A stretch of 64,000 nt of DNA from Gimesia fumaroli. GTDB lineage: Bacteria; Planctomycetota; Planctomycetia; Planctomycetales; Planctomycetaceae. Below are positions 1 through 7,580 of the stretch, piece by piece. The notes under the pieces were generated by a model that worked only from the letters and a program-made list of their open reading frames with translations, was not told where the DNA came from and made no database searches. The stretch is from the NCBI RefSeq assembly GCF_007754425.1, contig NZ_CP037452.1, positions 1,934,664 to 1,998,663 on the forward strand, read 5' to 3'. The translations under genes and the position numbers were made by a program. Every line of letters begins with the position of its first letter. Position 1 is the stretch's first letter.

Positions 1-113
1 ATTAGAATTTCTAAAATTGAAATACCAAAACTTGATTCCCCAATAATATCTAATGAATCTAATTAGGCAAACGTGAGTAATGCATGACGGCATCCTAGCT
101 ATGTCGTCGTGTA

Positions 114-147
114 GGGGCGGCTCGGGTTTAGCGGCGCGAGCTGCCCC
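114..147. repeat. Strong 11-bp stem-loop in the leftmost intergenic stretch
   Basis: Positions 114-124 (GGGGCGGCTCG) pair with 137-147 (CGAGCTGCCCC), with one G-T wobble on the + strand reading and a 12-nt loop. No T-run follows on either strand, so it is not a standard intrinsic terminator. I see no gene in 1-185; this hairpin is its only feature. It lies downstream of the leftmost visible leftward gene and could be an RNA processing or stability element. Confidence 0.5.
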
Positions 148-185
148 GCTCGTTGCGTGGTATCAGAGTGAACTGCCGAACGCTG

Positions 186-1106
186 TCAATACTGTTGTTG
201 CGTTTCGTCTGAGATCCAGCGACCGCTATCTACGTCCCTCTTGGGGAGATTGAAACAATCTGCTGGTGGGATGCTAACGACTTTACGGGGCTTACCTGCA
301 AGCTTTTCCATTGCACGTTTCATCGCATCGGCTGCTTTGCTTGGGTTCACCAGCTGGTTCTCGCAATCCTGCCTCACATCGACTGCAAGCAGCTGGTACC
401 GAAGCGCTTCCAGCTCTTCATCCGTGATGCCAAGGTCTTTTGCAAGATCTTTGACTTCGTCGGGCCATTGAGGACCTGCATCAACAGCGGCCCTGAAGTC
501 GCCAGGCTTCGGCCAGGGGCAGCCCGGCATCTGCAGGAACCTCTTTCCCTGCATCTCAGTCACTTCTTTCATAGCATTCTTTAATATCCGCCCAGCTGCT
601 GCTCCGCGCCTTCCTGCCTCATTGAATTTCTCAACGATCTCATCAGGAACTGGAATGCCGCCATGGTCAAGTGCGTGCTTCTCACTCAACATGACAATGG
701 CATTACGATCCGCAGGCGAATGCTGAAACGGTCGCACCTCTGGATTGGCATACCTGCAGTTGCATCTGTGTTTCAGTAGGGTGATGCATTTGCTGCTCTC
801 TGTGTTCGCCAGGAAGCAATAGCAGGTGGCTGGTTCTTCAAGCCCGATAGTCTCCTCGTACTGAGACTGCTGGGCCAGGGAATCGAACATGTGATTTGAG
901 GATAATTCGCTCCACCAATCACATGCTTCCTGAATCCAGTCGATGTCATTGTCGTCAGCCGAACCACCATCGTCTTTCGTGGTGTAGTGGCCTTTTCCAT
1001 GGCAGAGAACGCACCGACTGCGTGACGGCTTCCAGATCTCCCACCAGCTGCGCCAATGGTTCTTGACGTGCCCCTCACCTTCGCACAGCTCGCATTGTCG
1101 TTTCAT
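186..1106 (-). CDS. Phage protein with two DnaJ-type cysteine motifs
   Basis: This 306-residue protein is not a family I recognise. Near the N terminus it has two CxxCxGxGH motifs (CELCEGEGH at residues 5-13 and CVLCHGKGH at 32-40), the pattern that binds zinc in DnaJ-like fingers. A cysteine-rich patch with CNCRY follows near residue 115. The C-terminal half is charged and helical, with a proline-rich segment near residues 195-205. It is the leftmost gene of the leftward prophage transcription unit visible here, and its start is 7 bases after the end of the upstream small gene. A role in the virion or in late functions is only a guess from position. Confidence 0.7.
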   Translation of the reverse strand: MKRQCELCEGEGHVKNHWRSWWEIWKPSRSRCVLCHGKGHYTTKDDGGSADDNDIDWIQEACDWWSELSSNHMFDSLAQQSQYEETIGLEEPATCYCFLANTESSKCITLLKHRCNCRYANPEVRPFQHSPADRNAIVMLSEKHALDHGGIPVPDEIVEKFNEAGRRGAAAGRILKNAMKEVTEMQGKRFLQMPGCPWPKPGDFRAAVDAGPQWPDEVKDLAKDLGITDEELEALRYQLLAVDVRQDCENQLVNPSKAADAMKRAMEKLAGKPRKVVSIPPADCFNLPKRDVDSGRWISDETQQQY

Positions 1107-1113
1107 AATTCAC

Positions 1114-1323
1114 CTATCGTGACTTCCTGATTTTAATAACACCCCGCTGTGCTTCAGCCCCGGGAACACCGTTCAACGTCATCTCTTCATCGTGCTGGCT
1201 GTGAACGGCATGGGCCCGCAGAATCAGAATCTCTTCCAGCGGACGGCCGCTCTCAAGCTGCTCGGTCAGGTTCTGCAGGCGATCGATTGTTTTCTGACCT
1301 ACTGTCATTTCGCGATTCATCAT
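1114..1323 (-). CDS. Small phage protein, unknown
   Basis: A 69-residue charged, mostly helical protein of no recognised family. It starts with tandem Met codons and overlaps the 3' end of the preceding membrane-protein gene by about 70 bases, an unusually long overlap. One of the two reading frames in that overlap may therefore be shorter in reality. It sits in the continuous leftward gene string of the prophage. Confidence 0.45.
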   Translation of the reverse strand: MMNREMTVGQKTIDRLQNLTEQLESGRPLEEILILRAHAVHSQHDEEMTLNGVPGAEAQRGVIKIRKSR

Positions 1324-1606
1324 CAGGCATCCTCAAACAGACGAGCTTGGCAAACTCCTCAATTGCATAGTCACGCCAGAACCAGTCGTAAATCCACCAG
1401 ACGAGCCCCTTCAGGAAGAAGACAAGGGACGCGAACATCAACATCACAATGGGCAGGGCTATGTAGAACGGCACGTCCGATTTACTCCATCCGCCCAACC
1501 ACATAAGAATTCGAGCAAGATACAAGCTTCCGAAAGCACGGCATATGTTGATGCTCGCGTTGGCGTTGATGAACCAGTCAAGCTTTTCTTTTGTGCTTTG
1601 GGTCAT
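1253..1606 (-). CDS. Small two-TM phage membrane protein
   Basis: A 117-residue protein with a hydrophobic stretch at about residues 48-73 (FYIALPIVMLMFASLVFFL) and tryptophan-rich flanks (WWIYDWFW), so probably one or two membrane segments. The C-terminal 30 residues are hydrophilic and overlap the next gene in another frame. Its ATG overlaps the upstream stop codon by four bases (ATGA), which indicates translational coupling. Function unknown. Confidence 0.55.
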   Translation of the reverse strand: MTQSTKEKLDWFINANASINICRAFGSLYLARILMWLGGWSKSDVPFYIALPIVMLMFASLVFFLKGLVWWIYDWFWRDYAIEEFAKLVCLRMPDDESRNDSRSENNRSPAEPDRAA

Positions 1607-1971
1607 AGCGGTTTCCTTGAAATGATCCCCATTGATTCGTCGTACTCGAAATCATCATAACTGAGTTCAATCGTAGTGTCGTAAACAGACGCCACAAAGA
1701 CTTTCTCAGAGTCAGCATAAACGGTATCGAGGCACAGCTCTTTGCGGCACTCATTGCCGTGAATGATCATTTCGGGGTTCAGCTTATAGAAGCCCATTCC
1801 TGTGCTGTCACTATGTCCTTGGAAGTGCCCGTGGATCTCACCGCCTGCTGCCTCACATGGCCTCAGTTCTATTTTTCCATCTGAAAATTCATCTGACACG
1901 CCGATACAGATTCGCTCTTTGCCGCGCGAGAGTATTTCCAGTAGTCGAATAATAAACAGCCTGTGATTCAT
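1603..1971 (-). CDS. Hypothetical phage protein
   Basis: A 122-residue protein with no recognised domain. It is rich in acidic residues and predicted strands (IELSYDDFEYDE near the C terminus), suggesting a small beta-rich fold. It is coupled to the downstream membrane-protein gene by an ATGA overlap. I cannot assign a function. Confidence 0.6.
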   Translation of the reverse strand: MNHRLFIIRLLEILSRGKERICIGVSDEFSDGKIELRPCEAAGGEIHGHFQGHSDSTGMGFYKLNPEMIIHGNECRKELCLDTVYADSEKVFVASVYDTTIELSYDDFEYDESMGIISRKPL

Positions 1972-1978
1972 GACATCC

Positions 1979-2254
1979 TCAAATAAAAGGGCCTAGATAA
2001 GCACATACCCTGAATCGGATCGGCCCCGGTTCAGGAAACTCAATAAACGTGATCGGCCTGTCTTCCAGGCTGAAAAACCGATCAACGCTGTCCGCCAATT
2101 CCTGTGCGAGGCTATCAATTGATGCCTGCCGCAGCGACTCCATAGCCGCCTTGAGATGGATAGCGTCAGCTACCAGGTCATCAGCGGTGATGTCACGCAT
2201 CTTGATGGCGAAGCTTTGACCGTTTATTAAGTAGGGATCACTGTTTGAAATCAT
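1979..2254 (-). CDS. Hypothetical phage protein
   Basis: A 91-residue protein of unknown function. The frame stays open 200 bases further upstream, but that extension overlaps the whole next gene. The ATG at 2254 (MISNSDPY...) overlaps the upstream gene's TGA by 17 bases and gives a compact helical protein (AIHLKAAMESLRQASIDSLAQ), so I chose it. The C-terminal part is proline-containing and strand-rich. Confidence 0.55.
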   Translation of the reverse strand: MISNSDPYLINGQSFAIKMRDITADDLVADAIHLKAAMESLRQASIDSLAQELADSVDRFFSLEDRPITFIEFPEPGPIRFRVCAYLGPFI

Positions 2255-2516
2255 CGTTCGATGCCTCAAGCCTCTGAACTCGGTCAGCGAGAAGGGCTGC
2301 AACTTCCATGACTCCGAAACCGCCACGTTCTTGGATTCGCTCGAAAGATTGAGAGTGTCCTTGTGCAGCATATTCCTCGTGAGCGAGACGCAGGATCGAC
2401 TCTGGCATTGTAATTGGTTCACGTTCCCTGTTCCTTTTAAACCATGAGTGTTCAACCTGGACTACACCCTGTGGCTCTGAATCATTTAACATACGACCGC
2501 AGTAAAACCGTTTCAT
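2238..2516 (-). CDS. Small phage protein, unknown
   Basis: A 92-residue soluble protein with a helical C-terminal half (MEVAALLADRVQRLEASNDD). The segment ILRLAHEEYAAQGHSQSFERI resembles phrases seen in many small phage proteins that describe a residue-packed helical bundle, but I cannot name a family. It is followed directly by the overlapping downstream gene and starts 3 bases after the upstream stop. Confidence 0.6.
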   Translation of the reverse strand: MKRFYCGRMLNDSEPQGVVQVEHSWFKRNREREPITMPESILRLAHEEYAAQGHSQSFERIQERGGFGVMEVAALLADRVQRLEASNDDFKQ

Positions 2517-2519
2517 TCA

Positions 2520-2786
2520 TCACCTCTTCCGGTGGCTGCGCGGGATCGGAAAACGCCGGCGTTCTTTTGTGTTCTGGTACCGCTGGAACTTCTGCCGCTC
2601 AGCAATGGCAAGTCTTCGGGAAGCGGCCTTCGCCTGTTTCTGCTGTGCCTGATTGATCTTACGGGCTGCCTCAGCAAACGCTTCAGAAATGGCCTGTGCT
2701 GTTTTCCGAAGTTGCTCAGAAGCACGAGCAAAAGCTTCGGAAAAGGCTTTCTTTTGCTGTTCTGTCAGCTCGTATCCTGATTTCAC
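2520..2786 (-). CDS. Small alanine- and lysine-rich helical phage protein
   Basis: An 88-residue protein that is almost entirely amphipathic helix (FSEAFARASEQLRKTAQAI) and ends in a very basic tail (ERRRFPIPRSHRKR). The start is GTG at 2786, just after the stop of the upstream proline-rich gene and preceded by a GGGGG run usable as a ribosome binding site. A 72-residue frame on the same strand (2513-2731) is a shadow. Function unknown; the basic tail would suit nucleic-acid contact. Confidence 0.55.
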   Translation of the reverse strand: MKSGYELTEQQKKAFSEAFARASEQLRKTAQAISEAFAEAARKINQAQQKQAKAASRRLAIAERQKFQRYQNTKERRRFPIPRSHRKR

Positions 2787-2787
2787 A

Positions 2788-2937
2788 TCATCCCCCTAAC
2801 AAAAGTAAAAGCAGCCACCAAAAACTTTCCGGCTCGTCCTCACGCTTCGGCTTCGGATCGGAAGAGAACTCTCCAGGCGGTGGCGGCGGTGAAGCGTGAC
2901 CTGTGCTTGGTGGCTTTGGTGGCGGTCCGTTTCGCAT
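2788..2937 (-). CDS. 49-residue proline-rich protein with a hydrophobic C terminus
   Basis: This short frame fills the gap between its two neighbours. It starts with ATG at 2937 (MRNGPPPKPPSTGH...), has a proline- and charge-rich N-terminal 37 residues, and ends in a WWLLLLLLGG hydrophobic run before the TGA at 2788. A short hydrophilic Pro-rich part plus a C-terminal membrane-like segment is seen in some phage lysis accessory proteins. The membrane stretch is short (about 10 residues), so insertion is uncertain. Spacing to both neighbours is a few bases. Confidence 0.45.
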   Translation of the reverse strand: MRNGPPPKPPSTGHASPPPPPGEFSSDPKPKREDEPESFWWLLLLLLGG

Positions 2938-2938
2938 C

Positions 2939-3199
2939 TCACATCTTCTTTTCTTTTGGCCCCGGAGAGTCCAGCCCTTCGTGTGGTTGATAAAAAGTAG
3001 GTGCCGGTGTCGTATGCTTGAGGAAGTCAGTTGGCTCTGAGGGAACTGGTGGGATCGTCGTTGTCCAGTTCAGAGGATGCATCCTGCTGTAGATGTCGTC
3101 TGCAAGACCGCGTGCATGGTGCAGAGACAACCCATCAGGCGCGTTCTCAAATACAAACTGGTCAACACGCTCTTTTAGTTTATCGGAATCACCGCTCAT
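2939..3199 (-). CDS. Hypothetical phage protein
   Basis: An 86-residue protein of no recognised family. The ATG at 3199 (MSGDSDKLKER...) follows a G-rich ribosome binding site (GGGGGGG, 5 bases upstream). The longer frame to 3235 would start inside the terminator hairpin and is rejected. The first half is helical and charged; the second half is proline-rich (TIPPVPSEPT). Confidence 0.55.
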   Translation of the reverse strand: MSGDSDKLKERVDQFVFENAPDGLSLHHARGLADDIYSRMHPLNWTTTIPPVPSEPTDFLKHTTPAPTFYQPHEGLDSPGPKEKKM

Positions 3200-3215
3200 C
3201 GATTCGCCCCCCCTG

Positions 3216-3245
3216 CAAAAATAAAAAACCCCCAAGCCCCCTGGG
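3216..3245 (-). terminator. Intrinsic terminator between prophage genes
   Basis: On the - strand, CCCAGG (3245-3240) and CTTGGG (3236-3231) form a 6-bp stem with a GGG loop, followed after two Gs by TTTTTTATTTTT. It lies between the gene ending at 3294 and the one starting at 3199. The leftward genes below 3.2 kb may therefore need their own promoter or antitermination. Confidence 0.55.
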
Positions 3246-3293
3246 TCTGAGAAGGGCGTCGGGAATGAAGATCAATTTGATTCACTACTCAAG

Positions 3294-3500
3294 TCAGGCA
3301 CTGTTACACTGCCTTGAGACTCTCCGCATCAGAACAGAATGATACTGCTCCATGTGCTGGAGCTGCTCTTTCAGGTCTTGACGGTCGATTTCCGGAAGCG
3401 AATCGTATTTTTCAGACAGAATGAATTTCTTCAGCCTTTCAACCTTCCGATGAAGGTCACTATGCTCTTCGAATAGTCTGCCTCTCCAGTTATCAGCCAT
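3294..3500 (-). CDS. Small helical phage protein (crAss001_48-like)
   Basis: A 68-residue, strongly helical protein. The pattern 'short N terminus, Lys/Glu helix, FILSEKYDSLPEIDRQDLKEQLQHMEQYHSVLMRR' matches a small protein found in many unrelated tailed phages and sometimes labelled crAss001_48-related; biochemical function is unknown. I base this on recall of the pattern. A terminator lies immediately downstream. Confidence 0.65.
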   Translation of the reverse strand: MADNWRGRLFEEHSDLHRKVERLKKFILSEKYDSLPEIDRQDLKEQLQHMEQYHSVLMRRVSRQCNSA

Positions 3501-3515
3501 ATCAGCATCCCCTTT

Positions 3516-3773
3516 TCAAATGTCGTTTCTAGCAACGATCTTCCCGTTCTTAACTCGGGTCTCGTCACCATGGAAAATCAATGCACCAGAAAGGGGGCAG
3601 ACTGTTTGAAAAACGCGGACACACATAACCTGAATCAACGTGCTTCCGGGATTCGCTTTGAGAATCAGTTTGCCAGCAAGATATTCATTCTCAATCGCAA
3701 TTGTCTCGGTCGTTACCTCTCCCGTTATCTTTTGAATAGTTACGAGGTATTCCCGTTTCTGCCTAACGCCCAT
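3516..3773 (-). CDS. Hypothetical phage protein
   Basis: An 85-residue protein with alternating strand-like segments (EYLVTIQKITGEVTTETIAI, STLIQVMCVRVFQTV). No family recognised. It lies 15 bases upstream of the next leftward gene, consistent with co-transcription. Confidence 0.55.
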   Translation of the reverse strand: MGVRQKREYLVTIQKITGEVTTETIAIENEYLAGKLILKANPGSTLIQVMCVRVFQTVCPLSGALIFHGDETRVKNGKIVARNDI

Positions 3774-3871
3774 ACGCCATCCTTGCCCCCAATGGTTGTG
3801 CAGTGAATGACCGATTCTACGTTTCAGTAATTGAACTGGTAATTGAAATTTATTTCAGTGGTGTAATTGCA

Positions 3872-4168
3872 CTATTGGTTGTTGTCTTCCAGCCACCATG
3901 TCACGAACCACTCAATCAGCTTGGGGAGAACCCACCAGAGCAGCATCGTCCAGTCAATGATTCCATAGTTGTCCCGGCTCAATTGCTCCCGCACATCAGC
4001 TTTGACCAGCCGTTTCAATTCACGTTTGTTTGTCACGTCTCGATGATTACGAGCTGACATCAGGGCATATGCCAGAATCGTGTTGCGAGAGTAAACGTCT
4101 CCGCTATCCCCGTATGTGATGCCGGCTGCTTTCTGCATTCGTAGATTTTGTGCTGCATCTGGACTCAT
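3872..4168 (-). CDS. Small phage protein with tryptophan-rich C terminus
   Basis: A 98-residue protein. The chosen ATG at 4168 (MSPDAAQNLRMQ...) overlaps the upstream stop by four bases (ATGA); an ATG 21 bases upstream is less likely. The N-terminal 70 residues are basic and helical. The C-terminal 30 (DWTMLLWWVLPKLIEWFVTWW) are very hydrophobic and probably form a membrane helix, so the protein may be a C-tail-anchored membrane protein. Function unknown. Confidence 0.6.
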   Translation of the reverse strand: MSPDAAQNLRMQKAAGITYGDSGDVYSRNTILAYALMSARNHRDVTNKRELKRLVKADVREQLSRDNYGIIDWTMLLWWVLPKLIEWFVTWWLEDNNQ

Positions 4169-4461
4169 GATAGATTCAATGCTTCCCACGGATAGAACGG
4201 ATCAAAGCGGTCTGGAATCATTCGGGCATCCACACGAACGCCCTTGATACATAGCTTCAACCCGTTGATTTCGAAGTTCACGCCGTAGTGATTGACTATC
4301 GGCTTTGTTCCTGTGAAAGTGGCTTTCAGATCGCCGTTGACCTCTTCCAGATTGAGGCTGATTGAACTACCAGACGGCATTCTGACTGAGTTATCGCCAA
4401 CATCTAATTTATTGCCACGCAACAGGTTTACGAATTTATCGACGAATTCTGGACCGTTCAT
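4165..4461 (-). CDS. Hypothetical phage protein
   Basis: A 98-residue beta-rich protein of unknown function. The ATG at 4461 (MNGPEFVDKFV...) overlaps the TGA of the upstream thioredoxin-like gene as ATGA, which decides the start over one 21 bases upstream. Its own stop overlaps the next start in the same way, so three genes here form a translationally coupled series. Confidence 0.6.
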   Translation of the reverse strand: MNGPEFVDKFVNLLRGNKLDVGDNSVRMPSGSSISLNLEEVNGDLKATFTGTKPIVNHYGVNFEINGLKLCIKGVRVDARMIPDRFDPFYPWEALNLS

Positions 4462-5159
4462 CTGCATCTCCCGCTGGAACATCCTGAAGAAAAGAACCGC
4501 CTGGCCCGTCTACCTCGTCGGGTAGGCTGGTATTCGTAAGACTCGTAATACTGAACCTGCGGGCCTTCCTGAACTGGCTCGGGCTGTTTAATTGATGGGT
4601 TTCTGATGCGGAACTTCGCTTTGAATTCGTCGATGTCCCCGCTGGCCAGCTGATATTCTTCGCCATCGTCTCCCACCCAGTGCAGGGTCGGGTAGGCTTC
4701 CACCCATGCGGGAGCTGGGTACTCAACAAATCGCACGAATGGCGCCAGGTGCGTGGTCTGCTTGAGCAGTTCGCATGGTCCGCAATAGAAGTCTGTCGCG
4801 TAATACACCCGCACTTCAGGCCGTGGGTCTGCTTGTTTCGGTGCTTCGGTTTTTACTTCAGTTGACCGCGTGCATTTACAATTCTCGCCACAAGAGCAAG
4901 GCACCTTCATGTGGCCATCTCCTGATAGAACCTGTTTGGTGCCTTTGCATTCATCACAGCGAGTCTGGACCTTGGAGTTATTCGCCGGCTGTGGCTCGTG
5001 AAACGCGATCTGAGAAGCGACCTCTGCTTTAATGGTGGTTGTGTCGGGTTCGTAACCAGAGACGCTGGAGCAGCCGACTAGAGTGACGATAGTAATGATC
5101 GTCAGTGAGATCGTAATCAACAGATCGAGTGGATGGATTTTCTGCCAGTAAGATCGCAT
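4458..5159 (-). CDS. Thioredoxin-fold lipoprotein
   Basis: A 233-residue secreted lipoprotein. Residues 1-30 form a signal peptide ending in a lipobox (TLVGC), so the mature protein should be lipid-anchored. A cysteine-rich block follows (CDECKG ... CSCGENCKC, about residues 68-96), resembling a DnaJ-type zinc site. Then comes a thioredoxin-like segment with the redox motif YCGPC near residue 125 and a downstream PTLHWV strand equivalent to the cis-proline loop. The tail is Arg-rich with a final GCSSGRC. It lies between the papain-like gene and small genes in a lysis-type cluster. A disulfide-handling role outside the cytoplasmic membrane is inferred; CGPC matches thioredoxin itself. Confidence 0.7.
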   Translation of the reverse strand: MRSYWQKIHPLDLLITISLTIITIVTLVGCSSVSGYEPDTTTIKAEVASQIAFHEPQPANNSKVQTRCDECKGTKQVLSGDGHMKVPCSCGENCKCTRSTEVKTEAPKQADPRPEVRVYYATDFYCGPCELLKQTTHLAPFVRFVEYPAPAWVEAYPTLHWVGDDGEEYQLASGDIDEFKAKFRIRNPSIKQPEPVQEGPQVQYYESYEYQPTRRGRRARRFFSSGCSSGRCR

Positions 5160-5170
5160 TGTGTTCTCCT

Positions 5171-6166
5171 CTACGCCACCGTGAAGCGGCTAAAAATTTT
5201 CTTGAAATCGGTCCGATCACGTCGCCAGTTGGCATAATCGCCAATCGCCCAGCAGTCACCAGACCGGCAGATCCAGTCCACGTCCCGCGCTGGAATCCAC
5301 CAGGTGAAACCCGCAATGTTGTCGGGCATTGAGGCGGGATACTTCGGTCCCGATGCAACATTTGGACCCCATGACTGAGCACAGAGAGCACCAGGTTTAT
5401 CAAACCGGACACCGATCAAGCACATCTGGTGAGACCACGAACCTGAACGACTGCAGAACCCATTTCGGTCCCGACGCATTGAACAGCCATAATCCGAGGC
5501 AATGGTCACCGGGCATTTTGAAATCGCGATTGCCGCGGCTACGTCGTCGAAGCTGTTAACCTTGGAGATCAGCTTGACCGGATTCCCCTTGGCAACTTGA
5601 TCAAGCTTCCCGCTATCGTTCCGACCTCCGCAGCCCCAATTGCCCCACTCTTTCTCTTTGCTGCCGGAATAGCGACGCAGGTCGTGCTCCGAGACTCCTG
5701 TTTCACCGGAATAGTCTTTGCGATAAACAACTCCCCACTCTTTCATAAACTGAGCGGCAGCAGCACCGTAGGCACCGTCAGAGTAACCACCACGTCGACC
5801 GCCGTTAGTTTCTACGCGACAGCCGCCATAGATCGCTTCGGTCGCAGCCTCAGCGTATCGTTTCTTCGACCGTGATTTGTATGCCATCTTCGCCGTAATG
5901 AGCGTAGCGGCCAATTCTGCCCCCCATGCGACGCACGAACCGATGGCCTGTGCGCCGCGTCGGTAATCCGGATCAGCCCAGAGCAATGGTTCGTAGAGCA
6001 AAGTTTCTTCCATGTCGGCGGCGAACTGCCTTTGCAGGCTGAATGTCGCGTTCGTGAAGTCGGGGAAGGGATTGCTCGGATCGTTGAGAACTGCCGTCAC
6101 GCCTTGCGGGTTTGGTTTCCACCCGCAGAGCTTCTGGATATCAATGCCGTTCACTTTCCGAATCAT
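5171..6166 (-). CDS. Papain-like (C1 family) cysteine peptidase homologue
   Basis: A 331-residue protein with papain-fold landmarks. GSCVAWGAE at about residues 76-84 carries the presumptive nucleophilic Cys; YSDGAYG near 127 fits the substrate-binding Gly region; WSHQMCLIG near 243 carries the presumptive catalytic His; and QSWGPN near 263 corresponds to the papain NSWG motif with Gln in place of Asn. There is no signal peptide. It sits next to a lipoprotein, holin-like proteins and a thioredoxin-fold protein, so a role in lysis or in processing a structural protein is plausible but unproven. The stop of the upstream lipoprotein gene overlaps its start. Confidence 0.7.
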   Translation of the reverse strand: MIRKVNGIDIQKLCGWKPNPQGVTAVLNDPSNPFPDFTNATFSLQRQFAADMEETLLYEPLLWADPDYRRGAQAIGSCVAWGAELAATLITAKMAYKSRSKKRYAEAATEAIYGGCRVETNGGRRGGYSDGAYGAAAAQFMKEWGVVYRKDYSGETGVSEHDLRRYSGSKEKEWGNWGCGGRNDSGKLDQVAKGNPVKLISKVNSFDDVAAAIAISKCPVTIASDYGCSMRRDRNGFCSRSGSWSHQMCLIGVRFDKPGALCAQSWGPNVASGPKYPASMPDNIAGFTWWIPARDVDWICRSGDCWAIGDYANWRRDRTDFKKIFSRFTVA

Positions 6167-6630
6167 TTCCCACCCCGCAAAGCTTGAGCCATTGCCTGAA
6201 ACATCTGCACGACTCGCCGACGCTGATCGCTGGAGAGGTCGACCGCTTCGTTGTCCGGCTCCAGTTCTTTGCTCAATGCATTGCTGATCGTGTCAGCGAA
6301 TGGACCTAAAGCCGGATCACCGCCCAGCAGATCAAACGACATGCATTCCGCGAAGACCAGGGCCACATCTGTTGAACTGACGATATTTGGTTCACCCTGC
6401 TTGCCGTCGAACTCCACGCGGTCAGCAAACGCATTGCAGACGGCAGCTACATCGGCCGCTAGCTGTCGCTTTCCTGTGAACTGAGCGGGCAGGGTAGAAC
6501 TAAACCCCCAGTCATCGGAGACTGAGGGTTGAGGAACGTCCGGAGAAGGCGTTGGCCCGCTTGGATTGCTCGGCCCGACGTAACAGCCGGGAAGCAATAA
6601 CACAGCTATCAGCAGTAGTTTACGTGTCAT
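6163..6630 (-). CDS. Phage-encoded lipoprotein
   Basis: A 155-residue protein with a short signal peptide and clear lipobox (LLLPGC at residues 12-17), followed by a Pro/Ser-rich linker (NPSGPTPSPDVPQPS) and a mostly helical domain. Small Pro-rich lipoproteins in phage lysis clusters can act as outer-membrane spanin subunits (Rz1 type), but this one is longer than usual and the assignment is only a possibility. It overlaps the end of the upstream membrane-protein gene by 11 bases. Confidence 0.65.
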   Translation of the reverse strand: MTRKLLLIAVLLLPGCYVGPSNPSGPTPSPDVPQPSVSDDWGFSSTLPAQFTGKRQLAADVAAVCNAFADRVEFDGKQGEPNIVSSTDVALVFAECMSFDLLGGDPALGPFADTISNALSKELEPDNEAVDLSSDQRRRVVQMFQAMAQALRGGK

Positions 6631-6955
6631 CTCCGTAAAGCCTTTTTAAGATGCGATTGTGAATGACTTCCAAGGCTTCTTCAGCTTCGTCACACCCTTT
6701 GCAGGTCGATGCCAGATGCTTGATGGACTTTACATCTTGATCGTAAGTACTGGGATCGGTGCCGGCTCCTTTGAAGTACATGCCAGCTCCACTGAAACCG
6801 AGACCGCCGAGCAAACTAACAATGCCTTGAATGAGCACGCTCAAGTTGGATGTGTCCATATTCAAAGCATCGCTGAGAGTAAAGCCGCCGTTGCCGATCA
6901 GAAAAAAACCGAGTATGGCGGCGATGATTGGTAGCCAGCTTTTAAACGTTTGCAT
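6620..6955 (-). CDS. Holin-like small membrane protein
   Basis: A 111-residue protein starting at ATG 6955 (MQTFKSWLPII...). Two hydrophobic segments (about residues 7-24 and 40-60) precede a charged helical tail with CKGCDEAEEALEVIH. The longer frame to 7039 overlaps the neighbouring gene and is rejected. Two closely spaced membrane segments, small size and clustering with another small membrane protein and a lipoprotein suggest a holin or antiholin; no sequence motif proves it. Confidence 0.6.
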   Translation of the reverse strand: MQTFKSWLPIIAAILGFFLIGNGGFTLSDALNMDTSNLSVLIQGIVSLLGGLGFSGAGMYFKGAGTDPSTYDQDVKSIKHLASTCKGCDEAEEALEVIHNRILKRLYGDDT

Positions 6956-7175
6956 TGTTATCCTTGCTCCATCGACGAAGGGCATCGATCGCGTAGCCAC
7001 AAGCCAGGCCAACGAACGATGCAACCATCTGGTTTTCAATGTTCAGGGCCTTAACCTGTTCAAGCATTGCGATGCCACCAACGGCTGCCCCGTAAATCGC
7101 AATGTTTGTGATCATTTCGACCGTGTCAGACTTCAACCATTCCCAACGGCCACTCGCTGTTTTGTTTTCATCCAT
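6942..7175 (-). CDS. Holin-like small membrane protein
   Basis: A 77-residue protein with two moderately hydrophobic helices (ITNIAIYGAAVGGIAML and MVASFVGLACGYAIDAL), a charged N terminus and a short polar tail. This layout fits a class II holin or a small superinfection-type membrane protein. Its stop overlaps the start of the next membrane-protein gene by 14 bases, so the two are probably made together. Confidence 0.55.
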   Translation of the reverse strand: MDENKTASGRWEWLKSDTVEMITNIAIYGAAVGGIAMLEQVKALNIENQMVASFVGLACGYAIDALRRWSKDNNANV

Positions 7176-7200
7176 CGCTAAACCTCGTCGTTTAAAAAGT

Positions 7201-7491
7201 TTATGAGCGACCGCTCAACAGATTATTGATGTGAATCCCATGCTCTGCAGTCTCTTTGGCGCAGGAATCCACTTTTTGGTTTGTGGTGTCAATCCGACGA
7301 TGGATGACCTCATGAGCTTCTTTGTTTTCAGCCTGATCTTCTTGAATCGATGCCGACATCAACTCCATGTAGGTGGCCGTTTTGGATGCGTGGCGTTCCA
7401 TGTTGAACATCCACCAGGCGAGCGGTCCCACCGTGGTTACAACCAGAACAGCTATCTGGATCCAATCGCTGGCTGTCAAAGATTCGAACAT
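7201..7491 (-). CDS. Single-TM coiled-coil phage protein
   Basis: A 96-residue protein with one N-terminal membrane segment (IQIAVLVVTTVGPLAWWMF, about residues 11-29) followed by a polar helical region of coiled-coil character (residues 40-85). Start chosen at ATG 7491, 7 bases after GGAG; a GTG directly upstream is also possible. This is the architecture of phage inner-membrane spanins and haemolysin XhlA-like proteins, and it fits the adjoining lysis-type genes. Assignment by architecture only. Confidence 0.55.
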   Translation of the reverse strand: MFESLTASDWIQIAVLVVTTVGPLAWWMFNMERHASKTATYMELMSASIQEDQAENKEAHEVIHRRIDTTNQKVDSCAKETAEHGIHINNLLSGRS

Positions 7492-7580
7492 CACTACTCC
7501 ATCAATCGCGGCGTCACGGTCACATTGCGCGAGAGGTTAGATCTGCACCAAACGATGTCAATACTGATTTGACTGAGAGA

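Noticed and set aside
2255..2455. N-terminal extension of the gene ending at 1979
   Set aside because: It overlaps the whole body of the gene at 2238-2516, and the ATG at 2254 gives the usual small overlap.
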